Part shown: piece after piece, positions 42,354 to 50,911 of the stretch
Layout of the letters: every line of letters starts with the position of its first letter
How positions within the stretch are numbered: position 1 is the first letter of the stretch
Virus record (IMG/VR): IMGVR_UViG_3300033571_011685
Span: 62,001 to 126,000 of that record
Source of the DNA: a virus
Length of the DNA: 64,000 nucleotides
Reading direction: 5' to 3' (one strand)
The notes under the pieces: model-generated
Told to the model about the DNA's origin: nothing
The model's input: the letters and a program-made list of their open reading frames with translations, nothing else
Database searches by the model: none
Translations under genes and position numbers: made by a program

Positions 42354-42443
42354 TCACTTCTTACGAGCTGCACGAGCCTTACGCTTTGTAGAGCCGATCT
42401 TGCGGCGCCCTTTGCGCGGTCTATTTTTTGATGGCCATGGCAT
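42354..42443 (-). CDS. Tiny Lys/Arg-rich protein (29 aa)
   Basis: ATG at 42443 with an excellent AAGGAG 8 bases upstream and a TGA at 42354. The peptide opens MPWPSKNRPRKGRRKIG and ends RKARAARKK, with about half its residues basic. Very short basic peptides of this kind occur at the same place in cyanophage-type T4 relatives. Nucleic-acid or RNA-polymerase binding is plausible. Confidence 0.75.
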   Translation of the reverse strand: MPWPSKNRPRKGRRKIGSTKRKARAARKK

Positions 42444-42455
42444 AATATATCTCCT

Positions 42456-42845
42456 TCACGTTAATATGCCTTTGTTGATAAGAGTCAGATCATGTTCTCT
42501 GTCTATATACTTATACTCGACCCGGACTGGCTCGAACTGCATTATAGCAGAAAATACATCTTGGATGTTGAGAGTCGAGCATGTGTACACGTCCAGTTGC
42601 ATCAGGCCAGGATCTTCTTCGTCCCAGATATGCAACGCGATGTGTGATGTCTCGATGATAGTGACTGCTGTGAGTCCTTGATTTCCCGGCATCGCAGAGT
42701 AGACGGCGTATGGCCCCATCAAAATCTTCATTCCGATGGTCTTGACAAGATTACTCATCCAGTCCTGAATCATCTCTGGGCTTTTGGGAGGATTGTTTAG
42801 AGTCGCCCGGACTATAAGATGTTTGTGCTCAAGAATCTTAGACAC
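42456..42845 (-). CDS. speD: S-adenosylmethionine decarboxylase (SpeD-like)
   Basis: 129 aa. AVTIIETSHIALHIWDEEDPGLMQLDVYTCS contains the Ser-His processing/pyruvoyl region (E-x-SH..H), followed by DVYTCS as in class 1b AdoMetDC. The enzyme supplies decarboxylated AdoMet for spermidine synthesis. It occurs in T4-like cyanophages. The residue before the Ser is Thr rather than the more usual Glu, so activity is likely but not certain. Confidence 0.85.
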   Translation of the reverse strand: MSKILEHKHLIVRATLNNPPKSPEMIQDWMSNLVKTIGMKILMGPYAVYSAMPGNQGLTAVTIIETSHIALHIWDEEDPGLMQLDVYTCSTLNIQDVFSAIMQFEPVRVEYKYIDREHDLTLINKGILT

Positions 42846-42846
42846 T

Positions 42847-43281
42847 TCATAAAATCTCCGTATTGTTATCGATATTCTTTTTAAAACAAAGGGCTTTCAC
42901 GTGACTCGTCTGTACTTTTACAGCTGCCCAACTGTTATAGTAGTCCTCATCAAGGATCGCATCTACTTCGAACATATACTTCATCTCGTAGTAGTTGCAT
43001 TCGCCTCTTGTTTTACATAGTCTAAGAATACGCCTCACGAACTTGTCTGTACCGTACTTTTCGACATCTTCTCTCAGAGAAGGCGACGAACCGTAATAGT
43101 CTTTCCAATCCGATTCAACACGGATTTTTTTACGTTTGCCTCGTACTTGTTTGTATCCGGCTTTGGTTAGGTATTTTCTACCTATATACTTTTTTCCGTT
43201 GACTGTACACGTTATTTCGTAAACAAAGCCGTAATAGTCGTCAACATTTTCAAATTCTTTATCTTCTATCAACCAAGTCAT
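42847..43281 (-). CDS. GIY-YIG-type putative endonuclease
   Basis: 144 aa. YGFVYEITCTVNGKKYIGRKYL is a degenerate GIY-YIG start, followed by SDWKDYYGSSPSLREDVEKYGTDKFVRRIL and an NYYEMKYMFEVDAIL helix containing the conserved Glu. This belongs to a short conserved T4-like family; a homing role is possible but it is not inserted in a gene. The ATG is preceded by GGAAAG and a NATAAATA box. Confidence 0.78.
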   Translation of the reverse strand: MTWLIEDKEFENVDDYYGFVYEITCTVNGKKYIGRKYLTKAGYKQVRGKRKKIRVESDWKDYYGSSPSLREDVEKYGTDKFVRRILRLCKTRGECNYYEMKYMFEVDAILDEDYYNSWAAVKVQTSHVKALCFKKNIDNNTEIL

Positions 43282-43304
43282 AGTATCTTTCCGGTAGAAA
43301 GATC

Positions 43305-43312
43305 TATTTATT
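43305..43312 (-). promoter_or_regulatory. Candidate late promoter (AATAAATA)
   Basis: AATAAATA on the minus strand, 24 bases before the GIY-YIG gene and overlapping the stop of the zinc-ribbon gene. Confidence 0.5.
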
Positions 43313-43466
43313 ATAGTCTGGTGTTATCTACAGACTCCCAATCGTAAACTGCTTCTTCTTCAATAAGCATCTCTTCACCGCAGAATGGACAAAAAGAAGT
43401 GGGTAGATCTGCATCAGAGATCACTCTGAACTCTTCTTCACAGCTTGAACACGTGATCCAATCCAT
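43311..43466 (-). CDS. Small zinc-ribbon protein (51 aa)
   Basis: ATG at 43466 with AGGAG 9 bases upstream, TAA at 43311. MDWITCSSCEEEFRVI and SFCPFCGEEM give two CxxC knuckles of a zinc ribbon; the C-terminus is acidic. Small zinc ribbons like this occur in T4-like cyanophages. It lies just after nrdB. Confidence 0.82.
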   Translation of the reverse strand: MDWITCSSCEEEFRVISDADLPTSFCPFCGEEMLIEEEAVYDWESVDNTRL

Positions 43467-43494
43467 TGTTAGGTTCTCCTAATCTTTTTGTTTC

Positions 43495-44580
43495 TCATAG
43501 CGAGAATCCCCTGAATGTATCTGCATCGACATCTTTTTTGACACCGCCGATGACATAGCTAGTGATCTCGGTTTCCTGTGGTGCCACTTGAACATCAGAG
43601 CCGCTGATCCACTTCTGTGTCCACGGCAACGGATTTGCACCTGGCTTACCGTTCAAGCCTACTGCTCCCATTCTCTTGGCAGCGATATGATCTACGTATT
43701 CAGCGAGCAGCTGTTCGTTCAGACCGATCATCGATCCGTCCTTGAATAGATAACTCGCCCAAGCCTTTTCTTGGTCGACCACTTTGTAAAACATATCAAT
43801 ACACTCATCCCGTGTATCTTCCCGAATCTGTTCAAAGTCTGGATCTTCTTTTGGAAGAATCTTGAGGAGCTGCTGAGTTGAGGCAAGGTGAACGTTCTCG
43901 TCCCGTGCAATGAGTTTGATGATCTTAGCATTTCCCTCCATCTTCTTGACTTCGGCGAAAGCCCATGAGCATGCAAACGAGACATAGAACCGTACTCCTT
44001 CGAGCGCATTCACCGCATTGAGACAGAGCCAAAGAGCCCGCTTATGATGATACGTATCTTTCTTGTTTCCACCAAACAACGAGCGCTGATTGTTATGTGT
44101 GATCAGACGATCGTAATACTTGCTAATGTCCTGTGCGCAGTCTACGATTTCCGGAAGATCGAGCATCTCGTCGAAGACTTTCGACGGGTCGTTGTAGACG
44201 TTACGAATGATGTGAGTGTAGGACCGAGAATGTATCGTCTCAAAAAATGCCCACGTCTGGATCCAGGTTTCAAGCTCAGGTATCGAACACACAGGAAGAA
44301 AAGCCATAGAAGGGGCTCGACCCTGCACGCTATCAAGAAGGATCTGACGTTTGAGATTCGATGTGAAGATGTGTTTTTCATGGTCTGTTAATGCCTTAAA
44401 GTCCTTACTGTCGCGAGACAGATCGACCTCTTCTGGACGCCAGAAGAAGCCGAGTTGTTTCTCAGTAAGTTTTTCAAAAATAGAGTGACGCTGCTTGTCA
44501 TAGCGAGCTATATTGACGGATTCTCCAAAGAAACACTTTTGCTCAGTTGCATCAAACTTATTTGTATTGAATACGGTCAT
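43495..44580 (-). CDS. nrdB: Ribonucleotide reductase class Ia, beta subunit
   Basis: 361 aa. It contains the di-iron ligand helices (FTSNLKRQILLDSVQG, AFFETIHSRSYTHI, IARDENVHLAST) and the conserved radical-Tyr region near DISKYYDRLI. The C-terminus is the short tail that docks on NrdA. With NrdA and glutaredoxin it supplies dNTPs for phage replication. Confidence 0.95.
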   Translation of the reverse strand: MTVFNTNKFDATEQKCFFGESVNIARYDKQRHSIFEKLTEKQLGFFWRPEEVDLSRDSKDFKALTDHEKHIFTSNLKRQILLDSVQGRAPSMAFLPVCSIPELETWIQTWAFFETIHSRSYTHIIRNVYNDPSKVFDEMLDLPEIVDCAQDISKYYDRLITHNNQRSLFGGNKKDTYHHKRALWLCLNAVNALEGVRFYVSFACSWAFAEVKKMEGNAKIIKLIARDENVHLASTQQLLKILPKEDPDFEQIREDTRDECIDMFYKVVDQEKAWASYLFKDGSMIGLNEQLLAEYVDHIAAKRMGAVGLNGKPGANPLPWTQKWISGSDVQVAPQETEITSYVIGGVKKDVDADTFRGFSL

Positions 44581-45122
44581 TCAACTCTCCAGATACTTGT
44601 ATTCAATTTAAGATCCTTTGGCCAATCGCCTTCTGTATATGACTTGTCGTGGAATCTCATCTCATTGGTCGGCATTATCGATAGTCGTCCATTGTCTAGC
44701 TGTAAAAACATAAACTCTTTAGACTGAGATGGATCTTGAGTGAATCCATCATACATGGGCACTACTGTAAACAAGTATCTGCCCATATGATTACCATTTT
44801 TTACCTCTGCCCTCTGTCCGTTTAAGTAGTCGTACTTGACTACAGAAAACTGATCGCCGTAACAATCCCAAATCTGACAGTCGAGTAGAGACCATTCGGG
44901 TTCAGGATTCTCAGAGAAAGCTATGGCATGCGGAGGAACTCCCCGATAGACTGCTCCACATTCTAACATTACATGACATCCCCACGAATGTCCTGCTTTT
45001 GCATGTAAAGCAAACCAAATACACGATTCAAATGTATTTGGTTTAGCGTTTTTTCTAATAAAAGAAGAGTCTACATAACAGTATATGTGGTGTGGAATAT
45101 TACCAGAACCGGTGTAAAGCAT
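44577..45122 (-). CDS. Conserved hypothetical protein between nrdA and nrdB (181 aa)
   Basis: Contains ESCIWFALHAKAGHSWGCHVMLECGAVYRGVPPHAIAF and YNDG-like beta segments; Trp and His rich. No recognised domain. Its stop overlaps the nrdB ATG (ATGA), so it is coupled to nrdB and possibly serves nucleotide metabolism. Confidence 0.75.
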   Translation of the reverse strand: MLYTGSGNIPHHIYCYVDSSFIRKNAKPNTFESCIWFALHAKAGHSWGCHVMLECGAVYRGVPPHAIAFSENPEPEWSLLDCQIWDCYGDQFSVVKYDYLNGQRAEVKNGNHMGRYLFTVVPMYDGFTQDPSQSKEFMFLQLDNGRLSIMPTNEMRFHDKSYTEGDWPKDLKLNTSIWRVE

Positions 45123-45126
45123 TTAA

Positions 45127-45312
45127 TTAATAGACCCATTCGATAGAGTGATAAGCGACAGTGCGTCTAAAACGATTGCCCCGATATTCTAATACTAACT
45201 CTACAGCCGTACTATCTTCTCTTCGCGAGTACTGCAGAACTCTATATATCTTTCCGATGTCGTCCCAAGAATCGTTGTTGATACGAATCTTATCGGTAAC
45301 TAGATCGTGCAT
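45127..45312 (-). CDS. Small hypothetical protein (61 aa)
   Basis: A small beta-rich protein (KIYRVLQYSRREDSTAVELVLEYRGNRFRRTVAYHSIEWVY). It overlaps the nrdA 3' end by 13 bases. Function unknown. Confidence 0.65.
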   Translation of the reverse strand: MHDLVTDKIRINNDSWDDIGKIYRVLQYSRREDSTAVELVLEYRGNRFRRTVAYHSIEWVY

Positions 45313-47573
45313 GAATCGCAGTCATCTTGACTAATTTGCCCAACAGCAAGAGGTTCTTCGATCTTCATCTCACCAGAACCATCGAACGTGTTGAAGTAGT
45401 ACAGAGTCTTGCCTCCATACTTATAGTGCATCAGAATGTGCTTAAGCATCTCAGACATCGGGATCTTCTCGTCTTCATAGTGACGAGGATTATATGACGT
45501 GTTGACCGAGATAGCCTGGTCGATAAACTTCTGCAAGACTGCCATGATCTTGAGATACCCTTCGGGAGAAGGTTGATCCCAAAGCAACTCGTACTTGTTC
45601 TTAAGACGCTTGAGCTCAGGCACCACCTGCTTCATGACTCCGTCCTTCGATTGCTTGATCGAGACGAGTGCACGAGGAGGTTCGATGCCGTTGGTCGAGT
45701 TACTGATCTGGGCAGAAGTTTCTGAAGGCATCAGAGCCATCAACGTGGAGTTGCGAATACCCCATTGATTAGCTCGAAACGCCAGAGCATCCCAATCCAT
45801 CTTATATTCTGGAGCGACTAGCTCGTCTACTTCTTTCTTGTAAGTATCAATCGGCATAATGCCAGAGCCATACTTAGTGTCGACGAACTTAGGACACGGC
45901 TTCGTCTCTTCTGCCAGATCTACTGAAGCTTTGATCAAGTAATAGGACCAAGCCTCGGCGTATTCATGAACCAGATCAAGGTTAGGATTGGAATAAGTGC
46001 TATCATTCTTAGCCAACCAATAGGCGAAATTAATAATGCCAATTCCAAGAGGGCGGCGAGCCATAGTACCCAATTGGGCAGCTCGAATCGGGTAACTTTG
46101 GTAATCGAGGAGCGCGTCGAGTGCTCTAACGGCAATCGTACACGGCTTCTCAAAGTCACTAGGCTTCTTGATTTTGCCCCAGTTGATGGCTGCAAGTGTA
46201 CAGAGTGAAATCTCTCCATCTTCATCATGAACATCCTTTAGTGGAGTTGTAGGCAGTGTGATCTCGCAACAGAGATTAGACATCTTGATAAGCGCCTTGT
46301 CCTTATCAAACGAGCCATGATCGTTGGCATGATCAACATTCATCAGATAGATTCGTCCAGTATCCTTACGTTCGGTGACGAATGCACTAAATAGATCGAT
46401 GGCTGGGACGACTTTCTTTCTGATCTTTGTGCTTCTCTCATACTTCTCATAGAGTGTACGGAACGCATCAACATCTCGAAAGAACGCTTCGTAGAGATCC
46501 GGGCAATCATGAGGTGAGAAGAGGGTGATATTACCTCCAGCCAAAAGTCTTTCATACATCACCTTATTGAACTGAACGCCATAGTCTAGATGACGTATGC
46601 GATTGTCTTCAGTGCCTTTGTTGTTCTTCAGGACAAGAAGATCTTCCACTTCGTAATGCCAGATGGGATAATAGAGTGTCGCCGCTCCACCTCGGACACC
46701 GCCTTGGCTACAGCTCTTAACAGCAGATTGAAAATGCTTCCAAAAAGGAATAACGCCAGTGTGACTAGCATCACCATAGCGAATAGGAGATCCAATAGCC
46801 CTAATACGACCAGCACCAATCCCAATTCCAGCTTTCTGACTAACGTACTTGACGATCGAGGAGGATGTTGCATTTATGGAATCCAATGAGTCGTCAGTCT
46901 CGATAAGTACACACGAGCTAAACTGACGTTGAGGGGACCGAACTCCTGCCATGATAGGAGTAGGAAGGCTAATATCAAATGTACTGATAGCATCATACAA
47001 ATCCTTTACCCACTTAATACGATCTTTCTTATAGTTCTGAAACAACGTCATAGCAATGAGCATGAACGCCATCTGAGGCGTCTCATAGTATTTACCTGTG
47101 ACGCGATTTTTGATGAGATACTTGCCACGAAACTGTTCCATGGCAGCATAAGTTAACAGGTTATCGCGGTCATGGTCGATGTACCGATCGAGTTCCTGCC
47201 ACTCTTCGGGAGAATATGCATCATAGATCGCCCAGTCATAGTAACCAGCAGTAGCTACTTCAAAGTAGTGTGTGATCAGAGACATTGGTTCATACTGACC
47301 ATACACTTCTTTACGAAGGTGGTAGTTGATCAGACGACCAGCAACGTACTGATAGTTGGGGTTCTCTTCGGAAATCAAGTCAGCAGCAGCCTTGATCAGA
47401 GTCTCCTGAATGTCAGAAGACTTGATGCCGTTATAAAACTGAATGTGAGTCTTTATTTCTAGATCTGATACTGATACACCAGTCAGGCCTTCGCAAGCAT
47501 GAGAAGCAACCTTATGGAACTTATTGATGTCTAGTGGTTCTTTAGTTCCATCACGCTTGGTTACTTGAATCAT
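45300..47573 (-). CDS. nrdA: Ribonucleotide reductase class Ia, alpha subunit
   Basis: 757 aa. N-terminal ATP-cone (VTKRDGTKEPLDINKFHKVA), the 10-stranded barrel (PTPIMAGVRSPQRQFSSCVLIETDDS with an active-site Cys, SNLCCEITLPTTP with NxCxE) and the DDCDSCTI C-terminal redox Cys pair. It converts ribonucleoside diphosphates to deoxy forms. The start is overlapped by the AbrB-like small gene. Confidence 0.96.
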   Translation of the reverse strand: MIQVTKRDGTKEPLDINKFHKVASHACEGLTGVSVSDLEIKTHIQFYNGIKSSDIQETLIKAAADLISEENPNYQYVAGRLINYHLRKEVYGQYEPMSLITHYFEVATAGYYDWAIYDAYSPEEWQELDRYIDHDRDNLLTYAAMEQFRGKYLIKNRVTGKYYETPQMAFMLIAMTLFQNYKKDRIKWVKDLYDAISTFDISLPTPIMAGVRSPQRQFSSCVLIETDDSLDSINATSSSIVKYVSQKAGIGIGAGRIRAIGSPIRYGDASHTGVIPFWKHFQSAVKSCSQGGVRGGAATLYYPIWHYEVEDLLVLKNNKGTEDNRIRHLDYGVQFNKVMYERLLAGGNITLFSPHDCPDLYEAFFRDVDAFRTLYEKYERSTKIRKKVVPAIDLFSAFVTERKDTGRIYLMNVDHANDHGSFDKDKALIKMSNLCCEITLPTTPLKDVHDEDGEISLCTLAAINWGKIKKPSDFEKPCTIAVRALDALLDYQSYPIRAAQLGTMARRPLGIGIINFAYWLAKNDSTYSNPNLDLVHEYAEAWSYYLIKASVDLAEETKPCPKFVDTKYGSGIMPIDTYKKEVDELVAPEYKMDWDALAFRANQWGIRNSTLMALMPSETSAQISNSTNGIEPPRALVSIKQSKDGVMKQVVPELKRLKNKYELLWDQPSPEGYLKIMAVLQKFIDQAISVNTSYNPRHYEDEKIPMSEMLKHILMHYKYGGKTLYYFNTFDGSGEMKIEEPLAVGQISQDDCDSCTI

Positions 47574-47724
47574 TCTCTCTGCTCTCTCTTAAAATAATAG
47601 TTCCGTCAGTTTCAACGATAAAGACCATGTTGGTGCCTTCATCCCATCCCATTTTTTCTAGAAGTTCAGGAGGTAATTCTATATATAACTCTCCGTCTTC
47701 ATTTTCTTTGACTATCAGTTTCAT
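47551..47724 (-). CDS. AbrB/SpoVT-type small DNA-binding-like protein (57 aa)
   Basis: ATG at 47724 after GGTGAAAT; TGA at 47551, overlapping the nrdA start by 23 bases. MKLIVKENEDGELYIELPPELLEKMGW...TDGTIILRE follows the AbrB/MazE swapped-hairpin pattern (polar strand, LP-x-ELL-x-K-G, strand, G-x-I-x-I). It could regulate transcription of the nrd region; no partner toxin was seen. Confidence 0.65.
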   Translation of the reverse strand: MKLIVKENEDGELYIELPPELLEKMGWDEGTNMVFIVETDGTIILRESRENDSSNQA

Positions 47725-47727
47725 ATT

Positions 47728-47886
47728 TCACCAGTGCCTTATAGCGTTTGCGACAATAAAAATGTTCGTGATTACTGCTTGTATAATTAAAAATGTTCGA
47801 ACCCAGGCAACTCGATCAGATTCATTGTCACAGTCCGATGCCTTCTCTCCTAGCGCTTTGAACCAAATTCGTTTCCATGATTTCAT
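47728..47886 (-). CDS. Small single-pass membrane protein (52 aa)
   Basis: ATG at 47886 overlaps the thyX TGA (ATGA); TGA at 47728. A charged N-terminus (MKSWKRIWFKALGEKASDCDNESD) precedes one membrane helix (TFLIIQAVITNIFIVANAI). It is wedged between thyX and the AbrB-like gene with no gaps, which supports its reality. Function unknown. Confidence 0.62.
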   Translation of the reverse strand: MKSWKRIWFKALGEKASDCDNESDRVAWVRTFLIIQAVITNIFIVANAIRHW

Positions 47887-48587
47887 GGAAGTTTACTTTC
47901 GAAGTCTTTCCACATTGCAATCTCTGCAACTGCATCACGGATATCTGGGAAATGTTGCATGATAATTTTCCAGCACTGCTCGGCTACGATGCGATGTTCC
48001 TTCTGTGTGGCCTTATCCGTACGAAGCTGACAGTAGTGAACCCACGATCGAAGCGATCCGCTCATGATCATGACCGACTCAGTGTTACCCTCAGGAAGAA
48101 CAGCTCGAGCTTGCTCCTTGGCGATGCCGCGCTCTGTGGCCCACTGATATGCAAACTGCGCTGCATTGATAGCTTGCTGCTGGACTACATTCCACTCTTC
48201 GGCCAGTCGGTTTTCATCTGGAGTCAGTTCGACCGAATTCTGTCGATTCTTGGCATCTTGCAGTCTGGCTTCCCGTCTAACAAATCCAAGATCCTTGGTT
48301 GGATCAGCGTAACGCTGACTGTACTCTTGGAATGAGAAAGAACGATGCCGCAAGATCTGGCGGGCGATATCTCGGGTGGTCTTGATTTCCATTGAGACAT
48401 GAACCATCTCCAAAGGTGACCAGTGCTGGTTCTTGATGAGATACTGCACAAGCTTAGATGCAGTGGCGGTATTGTTTTGATTTGATGGGTTGGATACACG
48501 AGCACTCCATGCCACCAGTTCATTTGCAGTAGCACAACCAGTATAGGCGCTAGGCTTAGTAAGACCGATTAGATTTACTTCACTCAC
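47883..48587 (-). CDS. thyX: Flavin-dependent thymidylate synthase
   Basis: 234 aa. The ThyX signature RHRSFSFQEYSQRY (RHRxxSxxxxSxRY) is complete, with FAD/substrate segments LEMVHVSMEIKTTRDIARQIL and NTESVMIMSGSLRSWVHYCQLR. It makes dTMP using FAD and methylene-folate. Coupled by overlaps to small genes on both sides. Confidence 0.95.
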   Translation of the reverse strand: MSEVNLIGLTKPSAYTGCATANELVAWSARVSNPSNQNNTATASKLVQYLIKNQHWSPLEMVHVSMEIKTTRDIARQILRHRSFSFQEYSQRYADPTKDLGFVRREARLQDAKNRQNSVELTPDENRLAEEWNVVQQQAINAAQFAYQWATERGIAKEQARAVLPEGNTESVMIMSGSLRSWVHYCQLRTDKATQKEHRIVAEQCWKIIMQHFPDIRDAVAEIAMWKDFESKLP

Positions 48588-48766
48588 TTAATAACTCCAT
48601 ACATAAGAGGCTCAAATAACTCTGGCTCACCGATCTCGTCGAAAAATAATTTCATCAGCTGATCACCCACCGGCTTTTTATCAGATTCGGTAGTTTCAAG
48701 TAGAGTTTTTTCCCGACGTCGAATAATTTCAATATAAAATAGCATTTTCTTCTGATTTTCAGTCAC
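48584..48766 (-). CDS. Small hypothetical protein (60 aa)
   Basis: Helical, charged (ENQKKMLFYIEIIRRREKTL, GDQLMKLFFDEIGEPELFEP). Overlaps thyX by 4 bases and the previous gene by 8. No family recognised. Confidence 0.62.
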   Translation of the reverse strand: MTENQKKMLFYIEIIRRREKTLLETTESDKKPVGDQLMKLFFDEIGEPELFEPLMYGVIK

Positions 48767-48947
48767 TTACAAAACTCCTCAAAAGACGCTGTAGTTCAAT
48801 ATCATGTGCAGCTTGTAGACTCTCTACTTCAGAGAGTTGGGACTTAGTCAATGTTTGCTTGACAATTTTGCCTCCTGCTAGACGACCATTCATGATAACT
48901 TCATCAGACCAAAACAAATTAACTAGATCAAAATATTCCTCAGGCAT
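48759..48947 (-). CDS. Small hypothetical protein (62 aa)
   Basis: Begins MPEEYFDLVNLFWSDE and ends with a helix (LSEVESLQAAHDIELQRLLRSF). Its start overlaps the stop of the SLOG gene. No family recognised. Confidence 0.62.
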   Translation of the reverse strand: MPEEYFDLVNLFWSDEVIMNGRLAGGKIVKQTLTKSQLSEVESLQAAHDIELQRLLRSFVSD

Positions 48948-49312
48948 TAAATAAAATCCTCTAGAGTTGCTGATGTCATGCCGATGTGATAGGGCTTCTT
49001 ACGTCGAATCATGTTCTCGATCATGTTACGAGTGCCGCGAGATTCTCCATCCCAGATAATGATGGCTGCGTCTGCATAGATCGCCATGTCTCGATTACGA
49101 ATTGGACCTGCGCTGTTGCCGTGGCTGTTCCAGTTAGCAGGCATCTCCTTGATAGGAATATTATTAGTTCTTGCCCACTGTTCGCCGAGTCTATCTACTC
49201 CGACAGCACAACCTGTGACGACTTCTGTGATGTCGTATCCAGAACTTTGAATGGTTTTTACGACGAGAGCATAGTCTTCGATGTTACGAGAACCTGCAAT
49301 GATGACCTTCAT
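48947..49312 (-). CDS. SLOG-family (DUF2493/YpsA-like) nucleotide-binding protein
   Basis: 121 aa. KVIIAGSRNIEDY at the N-terminus and VVTGCAVGVDRLGEQWAR, then AGPIRNRDMAIYADAAIIIWDGESRGTRNMI are the DUF2493 SLOG signature (GxR and GG/GCA-GVD loops plus R-N-x-M). Members bind nucleotides or nucleotide-derived ligands; some work in defence or NAD/nucleotide pathways. The specific role is unknown. Confidence 0.85.
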   Translation of the reverse strand: MKVIIAGSRNIEDYALVVKTIQSSGYDITEVVTGCAVGVDRLGEQWARTNNIPIKEMPANWNSHGNSAGPIRNRDMAIYADAAIIIWDGESRGTRNMIENMIRRKKPYHIGMTSATLEDFI

Positions 49313-49578
49313 TACTCTACCTCAAAAGTCTTTACTGTCTGGAACCGAGTCTTGGACACGAACTTGGCAGTGCGCAGAAACTCTACACGTTCGCGAGCAT
49401 CCGTGTAGTCGACGTACTTGCCGTCGTTGAACCACCACCAGCGATCGAGGCCCAAGATCCAACGAGGCTTGCGGCGATACTCTACCAACCATTGACCGTC
49501 TGTTCTAAAGATGCGGAGTTTGGTAATTTCGATCTGATCAAACTCCACGCCGTATTCATTTGTTACTGGCTCTGTCAT
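49312..49578 (-). CDS. Conserved small T4-like protein (88 aa)
   Basis: Trp-rich beta segment (GQWLVEYRRKPRWILGLDRWWWFNDGKYVDY) followed by a helix. Similar small Trp-rich proteins occur in T4-like phages. Function unknown. Coupled to both neighbours by stop/start overlap. Confidence 0.7.
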   Translation of the reverse strand: MTEPVTNEYGVEFDQIEITKLRIFRTDGQWLVEYRRKPRWILGLDRWWWFNDGKYVDYTDARERVEFLRTAKFVSKTRFQTVKTFEVE

Positions 49579-49835
49579 TAGTTTGCTCCATTTCCACGAT
49601 GCGCAAAGAAGTCAGGACTGTAATACACCTTCCTCGGATTGAGGCTTTCTTGGTGTAGCGAGTTGACACTGTTTGCTGCAATGACTGTGACGCGAGAAGC
49701 AAACTCTTCTCCTCGAAGTTCGACGATCATTGCTCGGTTCTTTTCAATCATGTCGTAGTTATAACATACCCAATAGATCTCATCTTGAATCGTCTCAGGT
49801 ATTTTCATGATGGCATTGGTGATGGCTTCGCTCAT
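49578..49835 (-). CDS. Hypothetical protein (85 aa)
   Basis: The start is set at 49835, where ATGA overlaps the primase stop and GGAGAAAAG precedes it. The sequence is IPETIQDEIYWVCYNYDMIEKNRAMIVELRG... with a C-terminal YYSPDFFAHRG. No family recognised. Confidence 0.68.
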   Translation of the reverse strand: MSEAITNAIMKIPETIQDEIYWVCYNYDMIEKNRAMIVELRGEEFASRVTVIAANSVNSLHQESLNPRKVYYSPDFFAHRGNGAN

Positions 49836-50854
49836 GAATCTTTTCTCCATACGGCCAAGCGCATCTTGGCCTGCAAATCTTTGTAGGTATTCTGATCGAT
49901 CATCTGTCTGATAGTGTCAGGACTCATTCCCGCCATTACCATGTCGTTGATGTCCTTGTACACTAGGCCGTCAGGCCAAATACACACATTATACTTATTT
50001 GCTATGGCCGCTTCGATCTTCTTGACGGTGTCTTTGCTGCGAGGTTCGTTGTCGTATACCACTACTGTATTACCAGTATCGATAAAAGTACATCTTTTTA
50101 TCTCATTTTCTATCTTACCGCCGCACGAGGCCAGGCTGTTTGGAATAAACATGGCGTCGATGGGACCTTCGAACACGTATACAGTCTTGTCAGGATCCAC
50201 GGCATCGAGACCAAACAATTTAGGTTTACTCTCGTCGACGATTATGGTAATGTACTTGAGTGGATCGTCTTTCTTGAACGATCTGCCCTGAAACCCGATG
50301 ATCTCTCCGTCCTTGTCCAGCATAGGGATCACCAGACGAGGCTCATCCTTTGTAATGTCCACATACTTGTCAGAACGAACCGAGTTGACCCACTTCTTAA
50401 ACTTAGGAGCGAAGTAGAGCTTGTAGTGCATGTTAGAAGGGATCGCTCGCTTCTCGACGTATGCCTTGACAGGATGCCCGACTTCGAGCTGAGATACCTT
50501 ACGCAGCGACTTGAGGATCTTGATGTCTGCATACTTGATAGGAGTCTTCTTCGGCGGAGGCACAGAGACGTGCCGCGTCCCTCCATTTTCTGCCATAAAC
50601 TCGAGCGTATACTCCTTATGAAGGATCGGGTCGAGTGTATAGAGAAACTTAGAGAACCGCATCGATGCGTTGCAGTTGTGACAGTAGAACCGAGTCTTGT
50701 CGCCGTTAGATAGGATCCAACCGCGAGCCTTGGACTGGTTTTTCTTTGAATCTCCGCAGATAGGGCAACGGAAGTTGAAGTTGCCGCCCACCCTCTTAAA
50801 TCTGTCGAGGCGGGCCGAGAGAAGATTACTGTATTTTGTATCGAGCCAATTCAT
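49832..50854 (-). CDS. 61: DNA primase gp61 (DnaG-type)
   Basis: 340 aa (T4 gp61: 342). N-terminal zinc-binding module (RCPICGDSKK and RFYCHNCNASM), a central RNA-polymerase-like region (EDEPRLVIPMLDKDGEIIGFQGRSF), then the Toprim part (VYVFEGPIDAMFIPN, TVVVYDNEPRSKDTV). It makes RNA primers with the gp41 helicase. A sigma70-like promoter lies just upstream. Confidence 0.93.
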   Translation of the reverse strand: MNWLDTKYSNLLSARLDRFKRVGGNFNFRCPICGDSKKNQSKARGWILSNGDKTRFYCHNCNASMRFSKFLYTLDPILHKEYTLEFMAENGGTRHVSVPPPKKTPIKYADIKILKSLRKVSQLEVGHPVKAYVEKRAIPSNMHYKLYFAPKFKKWVNSVRSDKYVDITKDEPRLVIPMLDKDGEIIGFQGRSFKKDDPLKYITIIVDESKPKLFGLDAVDPDKTVYVFEGPIDAMFIPNSLASCGGKIENEIKRCTFIDTGNTVVVYDNEPRSKDTVKKIEAAIANKYNVCIWPDGLVYKDINDMVMAGMSPDTIRQMIDQNTYKDLQAKMRLAVWRKDS

Positions 50855-50878
50855 ATCTACTCCAATGACGATAACTCA

Positions 50879-50907
50879 TTATACGCCTAGGAGCTGAAGA
50901 TGTAAAT
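50879..50907 (-). promoter_or_regulatory. Sigma70-like promoter for the primase operon (TTTACA-N17-TATAAT)
   Basis: On the minus strand TTTACA (50907-50902) is 17 bases from a perfect TATAAT (50884-50879), 25 bases before the primase ATG. Confidence 0.75.
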
Positions 50908-50911
50908 GTTT

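Noticed and set aside
42847-43281. Homing endonuclease insertion
   Set aside because: The GIY-YIG protein is a free-standing gene in a coupled operon with no interrupted neighbour, so homing is not supported.
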